A stretch of 25,893 nucleotides of DNA from a bacterium (GTDB lineage Bacteria; Actinomycetota; Acidimicrobiia; Acidimicrobiales; CATQHL01): positions 1 to 25,893 of the forward strand of contig JAPONU010000236.1 in NCBI GenBank assembly GCA_026713745.1, given 5' to 3'. Positions 16,275 to 24,028 of the stretch are shown piece by piece. Position numbers and translations under genes: made by a program. The notes under the pieces are model-generated. The model was not told where the DNA came from and ran no database searches. It saw nothing but the letters and a program-made list of their open reading frames with translations. Positions within the stretch are counted from its first letter, which is position 1. Each line of letters begins with the position of its first letter.

Positions 16275-17311
16275 GGTTCGGCGCTGCGGCCCTCGTCGTG
16301 CACCAGGTGAACCAGCCGCTCCAGGATCGCCGGGTCGGTCTCGGGCAGCACGCCGTGGCCCAGGTTGAAGATGTGTCCCGGCCGCCCGGCGTTGGCGGCC
16401 AGAACGGCGCGGGCCTCGGCGGCCACCATCTCCCAGGGCGCCAGGCAGGCGGCAGGGTCCAGGTTGCCCTGCACCGCCACGCCGGCGCCCAGCCGGGCCC
16501 GGGCGGCGTCCAGCGGCACCCGCCAATCGATGCCCACCACATCGGTGCCGATCGCCATGTCCTCCAGCAACTCGCCGGTTCCCACGCCGAAGTGGATGGC
16601 GGGCACACCCATCCCGGCCACCGCCGCCAGCACCCTGCGGCTCGCCGGCGCGGCGTGGCGCCGGTAATGGTCCGGCGACAGACACCCCGCCCAGCTGTCG
16701 AACAGCTGCACGGCGGCGGCGCCGGCGGACACCTGGGCACCCAGCGAGGCGATGGCCACCTCCGCCAGTCGATCGACGAGGTCACCCCACAGCGCGGTGT
16801 CGCCGAGCATCATGGCCTTGGTGCGCGGGTGGTGCCGGCTGGGGCCGCCTTCAACCAGGTAACTGGCGAGGGTGAACGGCGCCCCGGCGAAGCCGATGAG
16901 CGGCACGTCCAGCTCGCCGACCAGCTGGCGGATCGCCGCCGTCACATGTGCCAGGTCCTCGCCGTCGGGAGGGCGCAACCGGTCGAGGTCGGCGCGGCCG
17001 GCGAACGGGCGTTCCATCACCGGGCCCAAACCGGCCACGATGTCCACCCCGAAGCCGATCGCCTCCAGCGGCACGACGATGTCGGAGAACAGCACCGCCG
17101 CGTCGACCCCGTAGCGGCGCACCGGCTGCAGGGTCAGTTCGGTGACCAGGTCGGGACGTGCCACGGCCTCCAGGAGCGTCGTGCCGGCGCGGGCCCGGTG
17201 GTACTCGGGCAGCGAGCGGCCCGCCTGGCGCATGAACCAAACCGGCGTCGTATCGGTCGGCAGCCCGTGGCAGGCCCTCAGGAAGCAGGAGTCCGCAAGC
17301 GTCGCCACCAC
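16271..17311 (-). CDS. hemE: Uroporphyrinogen decarboxylase HemE
   Basis: HemE decarboxylates uroporphyrinogen III to coproporphyrinogen III in the cytoplasm. The protein has 346 residues, the normal length. Family motifs are all present: FMRQAGRSLPEY (RQAGR at 28-32, substrate-binding Arg), LFSDIVVPLEAIG (catalytic Asp77), GFAGAPFTLASYLVEGG with the Tyr, QLFDSWAG, and the C-terminal FNLGHGVLPET with the conserved His. The GTG at 17311 is selected because the homologous region begins there and a TAGGGT hexamer lies 7 nt upstream. A nearby in-frame GTG at 17320 overlaps that hexamer. It is the first gene of a run of six overlapping minus-strand genes (hemE, hemY, lnt, GT4, methyltransferase, prenyltransferase-like). 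Confidence 0.95.
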   Translation of the reverse strand: MVATLADSCFLRACHGLPTDTTPVWFMRQAGRSLPEYHRARAGTTLLEAVARPDLVTELTLQPVRRYGVDAAVLFSDIVVPLEAIGFGVDIVAGLGPVMERPFAGRADLDRLRPPDGEDLAHVTAAIRQLVGELDVPLIGFAGAPFTLASYLVEGGPSRHHPRTKAMMLGDTALWGDLVDRLAEVAIASLGAQVSAGAAAVQLFDSWAGCLSPDHYRRHAAPASRRVLAAVAGMGVPAIHFGVGTGELLEDMAIGTDVVGIDWRVPLDAARARLGAGVAVQGNLDPAACLAPWEMVAAEARAVLAANAGRPGHIFNLGHGVLPETDPAILERLVHLVHDEGRSAEP

Positions 17312-17318
17312 GCCGGTC

Positions 17319-17324
17319 ACCCTA
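17319..17324 (-). promoter_or_regulatory. Putative -10 element (TAGGGT) of leaderless hemE operon transcript
   Basis: On the minus strand TAGGGT, then 7 nt, then the GTG start of hemE. No ribosome-binding sequence precedes the start. This would be the promoter for the whole six-gene operon. Confidence 0.5.
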
Positions 17325-17368
17325 CCGACGCCCCCCGCACCGGCCCCCGCCGGCCCGGGGTTTACGAC

Positions 17369-17570
17369 TGGCCGGTCGGGGCCGCCGGTGGCCGCCGGCG
17401 GGATCGTCTGGCGAAATCGATCCGCCGGCCGCCCCCCGGCGTCCCCTCCCTCGGTTGTTGGGCTGGCCGGTCGGGGCCGCCGGTGGCCGTCGGCGGGATC
17501 GTCTGGCGAAATCGATCCGCCGGCCGCCCCCCGGCGTCCCCTCCCTCGGTTGTTGGGCTGGCCGGTCGAG
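17369..17570. repeat. Two tandem 95-bp REP-like hairpin repeats plus a third partial unit
   Basis: Unit 1 is 17369-17463, unit 2 is 17464-17558, and a 12-bp start of a third unit follows. The two full units differ at a single base (C/T in GCCG[C/T]CGGCG). Each contains CGGCGGGATCG, an 11-nt loop TCTGGCGAAAT, and CGATCCGCCG: a 10-bp stem with one bulged G. Each ends with CCCCTCCCTCGGTTGTTGGGC. A related copy lies at 6759-6862. The repeats fill the spacer between the divergent hemE and helicase promoters; no gene is seen in it. Confidence 0.88.
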
Positions 17571-17577
17571 GACTCGC

Positions 17578-17583
17578 TAGGGT
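17578..17583 (+). promoter_or_regulatory. Putative -10 element (TAGGGT) for the helicase gene
   Basis: TAGGGT lies 7 nt before an in-frame TTG (17591), the same geometry as at hemE and the PAC2 gene. It begins 7 bp after the last repeat unit. Either the TTG is a leaderless start, or the ATG at 17621 is used with a leader of about 30 nt. Confidence 0.45.
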
Positions 17584-17620
17584 TGTTTTCTTGTCCCCCG
17601 CGAGCGAGATCGGCGTCCCG

Positions 17621-19747
17621 ATGTCGGAGCTGGAGGCCGAGCAGGCCTACGTCGACCGTGCCCATGCCTGCCTGGAGGCGACCCGGCGGCGCGTCCGGGA
17701 GTTCTGGGATCGGGTGGCCGCCGGACGCAGTGGCACCCATGCAGCCCGATTCGAGCGCGATGTGCTGGAACATCGGGTGTTCCAGCGTCTCGGGCAGCTC
17801 GAACTGGGGGACCGCTCGTTGTGCTTCGGGCGGATCGACACCGCAGGCGACGGCGACGGCGACGGCCCGGAGACGTTCTACGTCGGCCGGATCGGGGTGT
17901 GGGACGAGGACCAGGCCTCCGTCGTGTGCGACTGGCGCGCCCCGGTCGCCGAGCCGTTCTTCCGGGCCACCGGTCGCCGGCCGCTGGGCCTTGCGCGGCG
18001 CCGGCGGTTCATCAGCCGCGGCAGCCGCCTGCTGGGGCTCGACGACGAGCACTTCCTGGCGGGCGGGCTGGACGGCGACGGCGACGCGGGGCCGCCGGCG
18101 CCGGATGGGGGTGGCGTGCCGCAGGGCAAGTCTGCGCTGCTGGCCGCACTCGAGGCTCCTCGCACCGGGCGTCTCGGCGACGCCACCGCCACGATCCAGG
18201 CCGAGCAGGACGACGTGATCCGCGCCCCGCTGCCGGGCGTCCTCATCGTCCAGGGCGGGCCCGGCACCGGCAAGACGGTCGTGGCGCTGCACAGGGCCGC
18301 CTATCTCATCTACACCCACCGCTTCCCGCTGGCCGGCCAGGGGGTGCTGGTGATCGGCCCCAACCCCGTATTCCTGACCTACGTCGAGCAGATCCTGCCC
18401 TCTCTCGGCGAGGCCGGGGTTCGGTTGAGCACGCTCGGCGACCTGCTCGAGGATGTGCCGGTCGGCGGCCACGACAGCGAGCCGGTCGCCCGGACCAAGG
18501 GCGACGCTCGCATGGCGGCGGTCCTGCGCCGCGCCGTACGCACCCGCCAGCGTGGGTTGCGGGAGCCCCTGGTGCTGGATCACGGACTGCGGCGGCTGCG
18601 CCTGTCGACCGAGGCCAGTGCGGCGATCGTGGCACGCGCCCGGCGCCGTGCCCGCACCCACAACGCCGGCCGCCGCCTCGTGACCTCGGCGTTCTTCGAG
18701 GCGCTCGCAGGCAGCACCCGGCGCCCCGTCGACGCAGCCGAGCTGGCCACCGCGCACGGCGAGACCACCGACGTGCGCCGTGCCCTCGACTGGATGTGGC
18801 CGCGGCTCACGCCTGCCCACCTCCTGCACGACCTGTTCGGCAGCAGGGCGCTGCTGGCCGCCGCCGGCGCCGGCGTGCTGAGCGACGCCGAGATCGAGGG
18901 CCTGTTCCGCCCGCGTCAGGCGCACGCCGACGATGTGGTCTGGACCACCGACGACGTACCGCTGCTCGACGAGGCCCGCATGCTGCTGGGGTCGCGGAGC
19001 AAGCGGGGCACCGCCGGTCGGATCCGCACCTACGGCCACATCGTGGTGGACGAGGCACAGGACCTCTCGCCCATGCAGCTGCGCATGGTGGGTCGCCGCT
19101 CGCTCAACGGCTCGCTGACGCTGGTGGGTGACATCGCCCAGGCCACGAGCGCCTGGGCGCACGATTCCTGGGACACCCTCGCGGATCTCGTCTCGCCGGA
19201 AGCGCCGCCGCACTTCGCCGAGTTGACGATCGGCTACCGCGTCCCGCAGCCGATCATGACGTTCGCCGCGGCGTGCCTGCCCCCGGAAATGGCGGACCTG
19301 GTGCCCCCGCGCGCCGCCCGCCCCGGCGGCGAGCCGCCCCGGATCGTGCGCTTGCCGGGGGCAGAACCCGACGCGCTCGCCGGCGCCGTCGTGGCCGCCG
19401 TGGGAAGCGAGTTGCAGCACGTGGGGGCCGGGAACCTGGCTGTCGTCTGCGCCGATGAGCAGGTCACCGAGCTGTCCGGGGCGCTGGCCGCCGCAGGGGT
19501 GCCCCACGGGGTGGCTGCACGGCGCGCCCTCGGCACGCAGGTGTCGGTCTGCTCGGCGCGCACCCTCAAGGGCCTGGAGGTGGACGCAGCCGTGGTGGTC
19601 GAACCGAGCCGCATCGCGGCAGAGTCGACCGCGGGGATGCGGCTGCTGTACGTGGCGCTCAGCCGGGCCACGCAGCGCCTCACGGTGATCACCGGCGAGC
19701 CGCTGCCCGAGCCGCTGGAGGAGGCGGCCGCAGCGATCGGCGGGTGA
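17621..19747 (+). CDS. HelD-like superfamily 1 helicase/ATPase (RNA polymerase recycling factor family)
   Basis: This is a superfamily 1 ATPase of 708 residues with HelD-family hallmarks. The N-terminus is helical (EAEQAYVDRAHACL), followed by FYVGRIGVWDEDQASVVCDW then RAP (about 86-108), TIQAEQDDVIR (191-201) just before Walker A GGPGTGKTV (212-220), Walker B VVDEAQD (475-481), GDIAQATSAWAHDSW, GYRVPQPIM, and the C-terminal LLYVALSRATQRLTVI. HelD proteins of Gram-positive bacteria release stalled RNA polymerase from nucleic acid and can protect it from rifamycins; that role is inferred from the family. The ATG at 17621 has no strong ribosome-binding site, and TTG 17591 (leaderless) would add ten residues. 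An Asp/Gly-rich loop at 76-82 is an oddity. The gene stands alone, divergent from hemE. Confidence 0.88.
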   Translation: MSELEAEQAYVDRAHACLEATRRRVREFWDRVAAGRSGTHAARFERDVLEHRVFQRLGQLELGDRSLCFGRIDTAGDGDGDGPETFYVGRIGVWDEDQASVVCDWRAPVAEPFFRATGRRPLGLARRRRFISRGSRLLGLDDEHFLAGGLDGDGDAGPPAPDGGGVPQGKSALLAALEAPRTGRLGDATATIQAEQDDVIRAPLPGVLIVQGGPGTGKTVVALHRAAYLIYTHRFPLAGQGVLVIGPNPVFLTYVEQILPSLGEAGVRLSTLGDLLEDVPVGGHDSEPVARTKGDARMAAVLRRAVRTRQRGLREPLVLDHGLRRLRLSTEASAAIVARARRRARTHNAGRRLVTSAFFEALAGSTRRPVDAAELATAHGETTDVRRALDWMWPRLTPAHLLHDLFGSRALLAAAGAGVLSDAEIEGLFRPRQAHADDVVWTTDDVPLLDEARMLLGSRSKRGTAGRIRTYGHIVVDEAQDLSPMQLRMVGRRSLNGSLTLVGDIAQATSAWAHDSWDTLADLVSPEAPPHFAELTIGYRVPQPIMTFAAACLPPEMADLVPPRAARPGGEPPRIVRLPGAEPDALAGAVVAAVGSELQHVGAGNLAVVCADEQVTELSGALAAAGVPHGVAARRALGTQVSVCSARTLKGLEVDAAVVVEPSRIAAESTAGMRLLYVALSRATQRLTVITGEPLPEPLEEAAAAIGG

Positions 19748-19757
19748 CCCCGGGATC

Positions 19758-19796
19758 GGTCGCCGGGACTGTTCGCCGGGACCGTTCGCCGAGGCC
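19758..19796. repeat. Three tandem 13-bp repeats after the helicase gene
   Basis: Units are GGTCGCCGGGACT, GTTCGCCGGGACC and GTTCGCCGAGGCC, starting 10 bp after the helicase stop. Function is unknown; the GC-rich units could contribute to transcript-end structure, but there is no T-tract. Confidence 0.6.
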
Positions 19797-19836
19797 ACCC
19801 AAGCCTCCGGAGCTGCCGCAGCCGCGCCGACTGTTG

Positions 19837-19878
19837 TTAGGGTTGCTTAATCCATGATGGTTCGTTAGGGTTCCCTAA
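19837..19878 (+). promoter_or_regulatory. Candidate metal-regulator operator and promoter of the iron-binding protein gene
   Basis: Two related sites lie 28 bp apart: TTAGGGTTGCTTAA (19837-19850) and a perfect dyad TTAGGG-TT-CCCTAA (19865-19878). They resemble the TTAGG...CCTAA pattern of DtxR/IdeR iron boxes, though neither matches the 19-bp consensus closely (roughly 11-12 of 19 by eye). Each contains TAGGGT, the hexamer that looks like the -10 element elsewhere in this window, so a bound repressor would cover the promoter. The downstream leader ends in a strong AAGGAG (19918-19923) 5 nt before the ATG. Confidence 0.5.
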
Positions 19879-19928
19879 CAGCTCTCCCGGAGTCGTCCGG
19901 CGAGGCTCCGGAGATCGAAGGAGACATC

Positions 19929-21113
19929 ATGACCAGATCCGGCCACTGGGGCGCACGTCGCGCCGGTCCCGCTCTCGTCCTGGCAGCGGTGGTTGGCATC
20001 CTCAGTCTGACGGCCGCCGCCTGCGGCTCCGATGGTGACTCCGGCGGCACCGTCTCGCCGGCTCCCACCCCGCCCGTAGAGCCCGCCCCCGCGCCGCCTC
20101 CCGAGCCCAGCCCCGTGCCGACTCCCGAGCCCGCCCCCACGCCACCCGAGCCTGCGCCGGCCCCACCCGCCGAACCCGACGATCCCATCACCATCTATTC
20201 CGGGCGGAACGAGGACCTCATCGGTCCGCTCGTGGAGATGTTCGAGGCAGCCAGCGGCATCGACGTGGACGTCCGGTACGGCTCCTCATCCGACCTGGCG
20301 CTGCTGATCGAAACCGAGGGCGATGCCACACCTGCCGACGTGTTCATCTCCCAGAGCCCCGGCGCAATGGGCTACCTCGCCACGCAGGATCGCCTGCAGA
20401 CTCTCCCCGGCGGCGTCCTCGACGCCGTGGACGCCCTCTACCAGGCCGGCGACGGCACGTGGGTCGGCTTCAGCGGGCGCCAGCGGGTGCTCGTCCACAA
20501 CCCCAACCTGACCGATCCCGCTGATCTGCCCGACTCGGTGCTCGACCTCACCGACCCGGCATACGTCGGCCGCGTCGCCGTGGCGCCGGCCAACAGTTCC
20601 TTCCAGGACTTCATCACGGCAATGCGCTTCCAGTCCGGCGACGACGCCACGCTCGCCTGGCTGGAAGGGATGGCGGCCAACAACTCGCCCAACTATCCCA
20701 AGAACTCCGCCATCGTCGACGCGGTCCTGCGCGGCGAGGTGGACATGGGGCTCGTCAACCACTACTACCTGCTGCGCTTCCTGGCCGAGGACCCCGAAGC
20801 CCCGGGCATCAACCACAACTTCGCTCCCACCGACATCGGCTCGCTGCTGATCGTCACCACCGGGGCGATCCTGGCCACCTCCGATCAGCCCACCGCGGCG
20901 CAGGCCTTCGTCGAGTTCATGCTGACGCGGCAGGCACAGGAGTTCTACGCCTCCGAGACCCGCGAGTACCCGCTGGCGGCCGGCGTCCAGCCGCCCGACG
21001 AGCTGACTCCCCTCGACGTCGCCGATGTCATGGACACCATCGACTTCGATGTCCTCGGCGGCGGCCTGGCCCGCACCCAGGAACTCATCGACCAGAGCGG
21101 CATCGTCCGGTAG
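19929..21113 (+). CDS. Ferric iron ABC transporter substrate-binding lipoprotein (FbpA/FutA-like)
   Basis: This 394-residue protein is exported and lipid-anchored: a basic N-terminus, a hydrophobic stretch (15-31) and a lipobox ending at Cys32 (TAAAC). A Pro/Glu/Ala-rich linker (about 44-86) tethers the binding domain. The domain opens with ITIYSGRNEDLIGPLVEMFE (87-106) and continues with DVRYGSSSDLALLI, SGRQRVLVHNP, NSSFQDFITAMR and LVNHYYLLR. The adjacent tyrosines Y279-Y280 match the iron-coordinating Tyr pair of the FbpA/FutA family. It would capture Fe3+ at the cell surface for an ABC importer, but no permease or ATPase gene follows; the next genes are on the other strand. Translation starts at ATG 19929 behind AAGGAG. 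The upstream dyad suggests iron-responsive repression. The neighbouring hemE operon also depends on iron supply, which may be coincidence. Confidence 0.92.
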   Translation: MTRSGHWGARRAGPALVLAAVVGILSLTAAACGSDGDSGGTVSPAPTPPVEPAPAPPPEPSPVPTPEPAPTPPEPAPAPPAEPDDPITIYSGRNEDLIGPLVEMFEAASGIDVDVRYGSSSDLALLIETEGDATPADVFISQSPGAMGYLATQDRLQTLPGGVLDAVDALYQAGDGTWVGFSGRQRVLVHNPNLTDPADLPDSVLDLTDPAYVGRVAVAPANSSFQDFITAMRFQSGDDATLAWLEGMAANNSPNYPKNSAIVDAVLRGEVDMGLVNHYYLLRFLAEDPEAPGINHNFAPTDIGSLLIVTTGAILATSDQPTAAQAFVEFMLTRQAQEFYASETREYPLAAGVQPPDELTPLDVADVMDTIDFDVLGGGLARTQELIDQSGIVR

Positions 21114-21145
21114 CTGTGCTCTTTGGGGGATGTTGCCCTGGAAGG

Positions 21146-21163
21146 TTGACCGGGACCCGTCAA
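21146..21163. terminator. Small hairpin between convergent iron-binding protein and nuclease genes
   Basis: TTGAC CGGGACCC GTCAA forms a 5-bp stem that could extend past one mismatch. It sits 33 bp after the iron-binding protein stop, in the 125-bp gap between convergent genes. There is no T-tract, so a terminator role is only tentative. Nothing else is seen in 21114-21238. Confidence 0.3.
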
Positions 21164-21238
21164 GTCAACAGGGTGAACCTCGGTTCTGCCACAGCCCGTG
21201 AGCGGTCGCGGACTGCGCGGCGAATAGCAGACACAGAA

Positions 21239-22234
21239 TCAGACACAGGAGTCCAATAGCTCGGCGAATGCGTCCGGCCACGACAGAACGACACCATGGG
21301 ACATGCAGAGATCGGACCAGTACGAAGACGACGGCCTCCGCTCGACGGCGAGCACGGGCCGGTTCACCGTCACGTCCCAATCGACGAGATACGCGTAGCT
21401 GAGCACCTGTCCCAGTCCCAGTCGAAGCTGTCGCTCCTCGTTCGTGGCGGTCGGGCTCTTCACCTCCGTGATCCACGCTGCTTCCGCCGTGATCCATCCA
21501 ATGTCGAAGAGAGGATCGGAGTCACGCGGCGATAGCGGCTGCCACCCACGCGCTGAGACAGCATCCGCGAGTTCATCCTGGACTTTCATGTGCGCGTCGG
21601 TTCCTCGGTCGACGGCGTCGGGATCGACGCTGAACACGCGGGATCTCGACGGCGCGGCGCGGCTGCGCGGAGGGCGCACGTACGGCCGTCCCCTGTTTGC
21701 CGACCGACCTGCACCTGTTGAGCCGGCGCGTCCAATTGCACTTCGCTCGGCAATGGCGCCCGACACGAGGTTGCGAGGGGCGCAGATCACGACCTCTGGC
21801 CCGGTCCGCAGAGAACGGTCTTGGGAGACAAGCACCCCCGACGCGGCTGCGCTCAGCAGGTTGTCCGTTCGGACCTGCAGATTCTTCGAGTGTGGGAAGC
21901 TGACGTGCAGTGAGGCGTCCCAGAACACGAAGACATCGTGTTCTGGGACGTAGCCGCAGAGCAGAGAGATATCGACTCCGGACCAGTCGAAGTCGGCTCG
22001 CTCGCCTTTCATCTGGCCGGTTAGGATGAGCTGGATCTTGTGTTCCGACGTCGACCGACCACCGGGCGGGTTCGTCGCGTTGTAAATGTAGACCCGAACG
22101 TTGTTGGGTAGCGGAGGGCGAAGTTCCAACACGAGTTCACCAGCGGAGTCTGTGCCAGCCGAGACGAGCGCGGCAGGGCCGACGGCCGCGACGAAGCGTT
22201 TGTGAAGCTCCGCCTTCGAGAGTCGATCGGTCAA
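21239..22234 (-). CDS. PD-(D/E)XK nuclease (putative restriction endonuclease) with unknown N-terminal domain
   Basis: This 331-residue protein has two parts. The C-terminal part (about 210-331) is a PD-(D/E)XK nuclease: a leading helix VQDELADAVSARGWQP (218-233), catalytic Asp244 in PLFDIGW, E257-V-K259 in WITEVKSP, then GLGQVLSYAY with the Q-x3-Y pattern (Q276, Y280). The N-terminal part (about 30-165) contains VRVYIYNATNPPGG, HKIQLILTGQ, DISLLCGYVPEHDVFVFWDA and KNLQVRTDNLLSAA. I cannot name it; it may be a DNA- or modification-sensing domain. A basic, Ser/Arg/Pro-rich linker (about 165-200) joins them. The start is TTG, supported by AGGAGT 6 nt upstream. The gene lies 27 bp after a DNA methyltransferase gene on the same strand, so a restriction role is the natural inference; cleavage specificity is unknown. 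Confidence 0.85.
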   Translation of the reverse strand: MTDRLSKAELHKRFVAAVGPAALVSAGTDSAGELVLELRPPLPNNVRVYIYNATNPPGGRSTSEHKIQLILTGQMKGERADFDWSGVDISLLCGYVPEHDVFVFWDASLHVSFPHSKNLQVRTDNLLSAAASGVLVSQDRSLRTGPEVVICAPRNLVSGAIAERSAIGRAGSTGAGRSANRGRPYVRPPRSRAAPSRSRVFSVDPDAVDRGTDAHMKVQDELADAVSARGWQPLSPRDSDPLFDIGWITAEAAWITEVKSPTATNEERQLRLGLGQVLSYAYLVDWDVTVNRPVLAVERRPSSSYWSDLCMSHGVVLSWPDAFAELLDSCV

Positions 22235-22240
22235 TGCCGT

Positions 22241-22246
22241 ACTCCT
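22241..22246 (-). promoter_or_regulatory. Ribosome-binding site fixing the TTG start of the nuclease gene
   Basis: On the minus strand AGGAGT is followed by 6 nt and TTG. It lies in the 27-bp gap after the methyltransferase stop and supports an otherwise rare start codon. Confidence 0.65.
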
Positions 22247-22261
22247 GGTCTCACCGACGAT

Positions 22262-24028
22262 CTACAAGAAAAACGCGTCACCAATCCGTTCGAAGTGATT
22301 GTTGCAGAGATCTTCGAACGCGCGGAGCGACAAGCCGACCGGTTTGGCACCGCCGCCGATCACTGCACTCACGGCGACGGAGTAGAGATACTCGAGCCTG
22401 CGCTGCGGTGAGGTGTTGCCGTTGAGGCGTTCGAGGTGTGAAGTGACGGCATCGAGCGCCATGTCGCCCGAGCCATTGAGCCGAGGGCCAGCCCGCTCGG
22501 TCGCGCTGAAGGTCATCACTAGGTCATAGAAGGGAACGAGTTCTCCGAGCCTGGCTTTGTAGCCCTTCTGACTGCGTTGACCCTTGTCAAGTATCGCCAC
22601 CTCTGCCTGGTGCAGGCCAGCATCCTCGACAGCCTCCAGGAGGGCCGTCCAAATTGCGTCATCGGAGTTATGGAATACCACGGAGACGCGCCCGGCCGTG
22701 GCTACCACGCGCTTCGCCTCACGGAACGAGTCCGTGAGCTGTTTCTGGTAGTCGCTGACCGTCTTGCCTCCGTCTTCCACGCGCCGCGACTTATTGACGA
22801 CGATCTCTTGGTCGTTGTCGGTTGGATCCCCGAGCCACGTCTCCCAGACGATGTTGCAGTCGGCGTAGTGGATGTTGTTACCGAACGGCGGGTCGGTGAA
22901 TACATAGTCGGCAGAACCGTCGGCGAGCCAACGCAGATCGGTTGCCGATGACTGGTTCACTTCGACGTCGCCATCCGGTAGTACGTCGTACAGCCGGCAC
23001 ACCTGACGGACTTGGTGGCGGAACACCTCGAAGACGTTGGGTTCGGAGACAAGTTGCGGGATAAACAGGGTGCCCGTGAGGGGACGTTGACCGCCTCGGG
23101 CGTTGTAGCGCCGCATGCGGCTGGCGTGCCACGCGGTGTTGGTGAACGCGAACTGCAGTGCCTCCCGAACGGCCATGTTCTCGACCAAGCTGATCTCGTA
23201 CCAGAGCCGGGACAGTGCCAGAGCCGGCCGACGACTGAACATGTCGGCGACCGTCCGTACACCACGGAGGTGCAGTGCGGAGCGGATATACATCTCGCGG
23301 GAAGGGTCAATAGGCGTGGTCGGCATCCAGAAAGTGACCGGGCGCCGCCGGACCTCGTCGATCCGGTGGAGTGTGCTCGCGGTCGGTTCGCCGTGGACCA
23401 GTTTGCCGCCTGACTCCGGAGCGACCGTCATCCTCCGGGGCACGGATGCGATCGCCGCACCGCGAGTCCGATCGAACGAACGCCTGCAGCTGTGGCACCG
23501 GATCCTGCGTGGCAGGGGACGGTCAGGCGCGGTTGCATCCCAGAGTACGACCGCCGATTCGCACGACGGGCACTCGTACACCTCCGACCAGACCGTATGG
23601 CGCCCCAGTCCACAAATCACCCCGTCATCGGTGCTGACCGACGACCAGTAGAGGTCGCGCTCGGTACGGCGCATCCACGATCGGTCGAGTGAAGCAACAG
23701 CGTCGGTGAGCAGCTCGGGGGAAACGCGCCTCGTGTGATTCCGGGCGAGGTGCACGGCGCCGGGCGACAGGTCTGACAGGGCTGCTTGTCGGCCCACGAG
23801 CAGTGCGGCAACTCCCGTCATGCCGGATCCGCAGAAGGGGTCGGCAACCACGCCGGCCGGCTCCGTCGAAGCCTCGATGAAGGGAATGATCGTCTCGGGC
23901 GGAACTTTGGTGGGATAGGTGTGTGACGTGTACCACGGCCCACCCTTTGAGCCGACGACGTACTCAGGCAGCGGCCGACGAGCAGCCAACGACGCTCTGG
24001 CTATGCGCTCGTGGCCGGTAGGTGCCAT
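22262..24028 (-). CDS. DNA methyltransferase B (alpha-type order, zinc-ribbon insert)
   Basis: This SAM-dependent DNA base methyltransferase has 588 residues. The SAM-binding motif is DPFCGSG (63-69) with LSDLSPGAVHLAR following, and the catalytic motif is DPPF (379-382) in SADYVFTDPPFGNNIHYAD. The FxGxG-before-DPPF order with a gap of about 310 residues fits the alpha arrangement, where the target-recognition region lies between the motifs. That gap holds a zinc-ribbon-like C153-x2-C156 and C178-x2-C181. Later landmarks are VVFHNSDDAIW (450-460) and ILDKGQRSQKG. DPPF suggests N6-adenine methylation, but N4-cytosine cannot be excluded. The ATG at 24028 has AAAGGAG 9 nt upstream and overlaps the end of methyltransferase A by 28 bp. 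It is a full-length paralogue of that gene, with DPFCGSG at the same residue number. Confidence 0.88.
   Translation of the reverse strand: MAPTGHERIARASLAARRPLPEYVVGSKGGPWYTSHTYPTKVPPETIIPFIEASTEPAGVVADPFCGSGMTGVAALLVGRQAALSDLSPGAVHLARNHTRRVSPELLTDAVASLDRSWMRRTERDLYWSSVSTDDGVICGLGRHTVWSEVYECPSCESAVVLWDATAPDRPLPRRIRCHSCRRSFDRTRGAAIASVPRRMTVAPESGGKLVHGEPTASTLHRIDEVRRRPVTFWMPTTPIDPSREMYIRSALHLRGVRTVADMFSRRPALALSRLWYEISLVENMAVREALQFAFTNTAWHASRMRRYNARGGQRPLTGTLFIPQLVSEPNVFEVFRHQVRQVCRLYDVLPDGDVEVNQSSATDLRWLADGSADYVFTDPPFGNNIHYADCNIVWETWLGDPTDNDQEIVVNKSRRVEDGGKTVSDYQKQLTDSFREAKRVVATAGRVSVVFHNSDDAIWTALLEAVEDAGLHQAEVAILDKGQRSQKGYKARLGELVPFYDLVMTFSATERAGPRLNGSGDMALDAVTSHLERLNGNTSPQRRLEYLYSVAVSAVIGGGAKPVGLSLRAFEDLCNNHFERIGDAFFL

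Noticed and set aside
17369..17570. CRISPR array
   Set aside because: There are only two long, contiguous 95-bp units with no spacers between short repeats and no cas genes, so this is a tandem hairpin repeat.
16298..19747. A giant plus-strand frame of about 1150 codons covering hemE antisense plus the helicase
   Set aside because: Only the part from 17591/17621 shows family motifs. The first part is antisense to hemE and then reads through the 95-bp repeats.
21114..21238. tRNA or integrase attachment site at the island edge
   Set aside because: I found no cloverleaf-like sequence, no repeated edge sequence and no integrase. Only a small hairpin is present.
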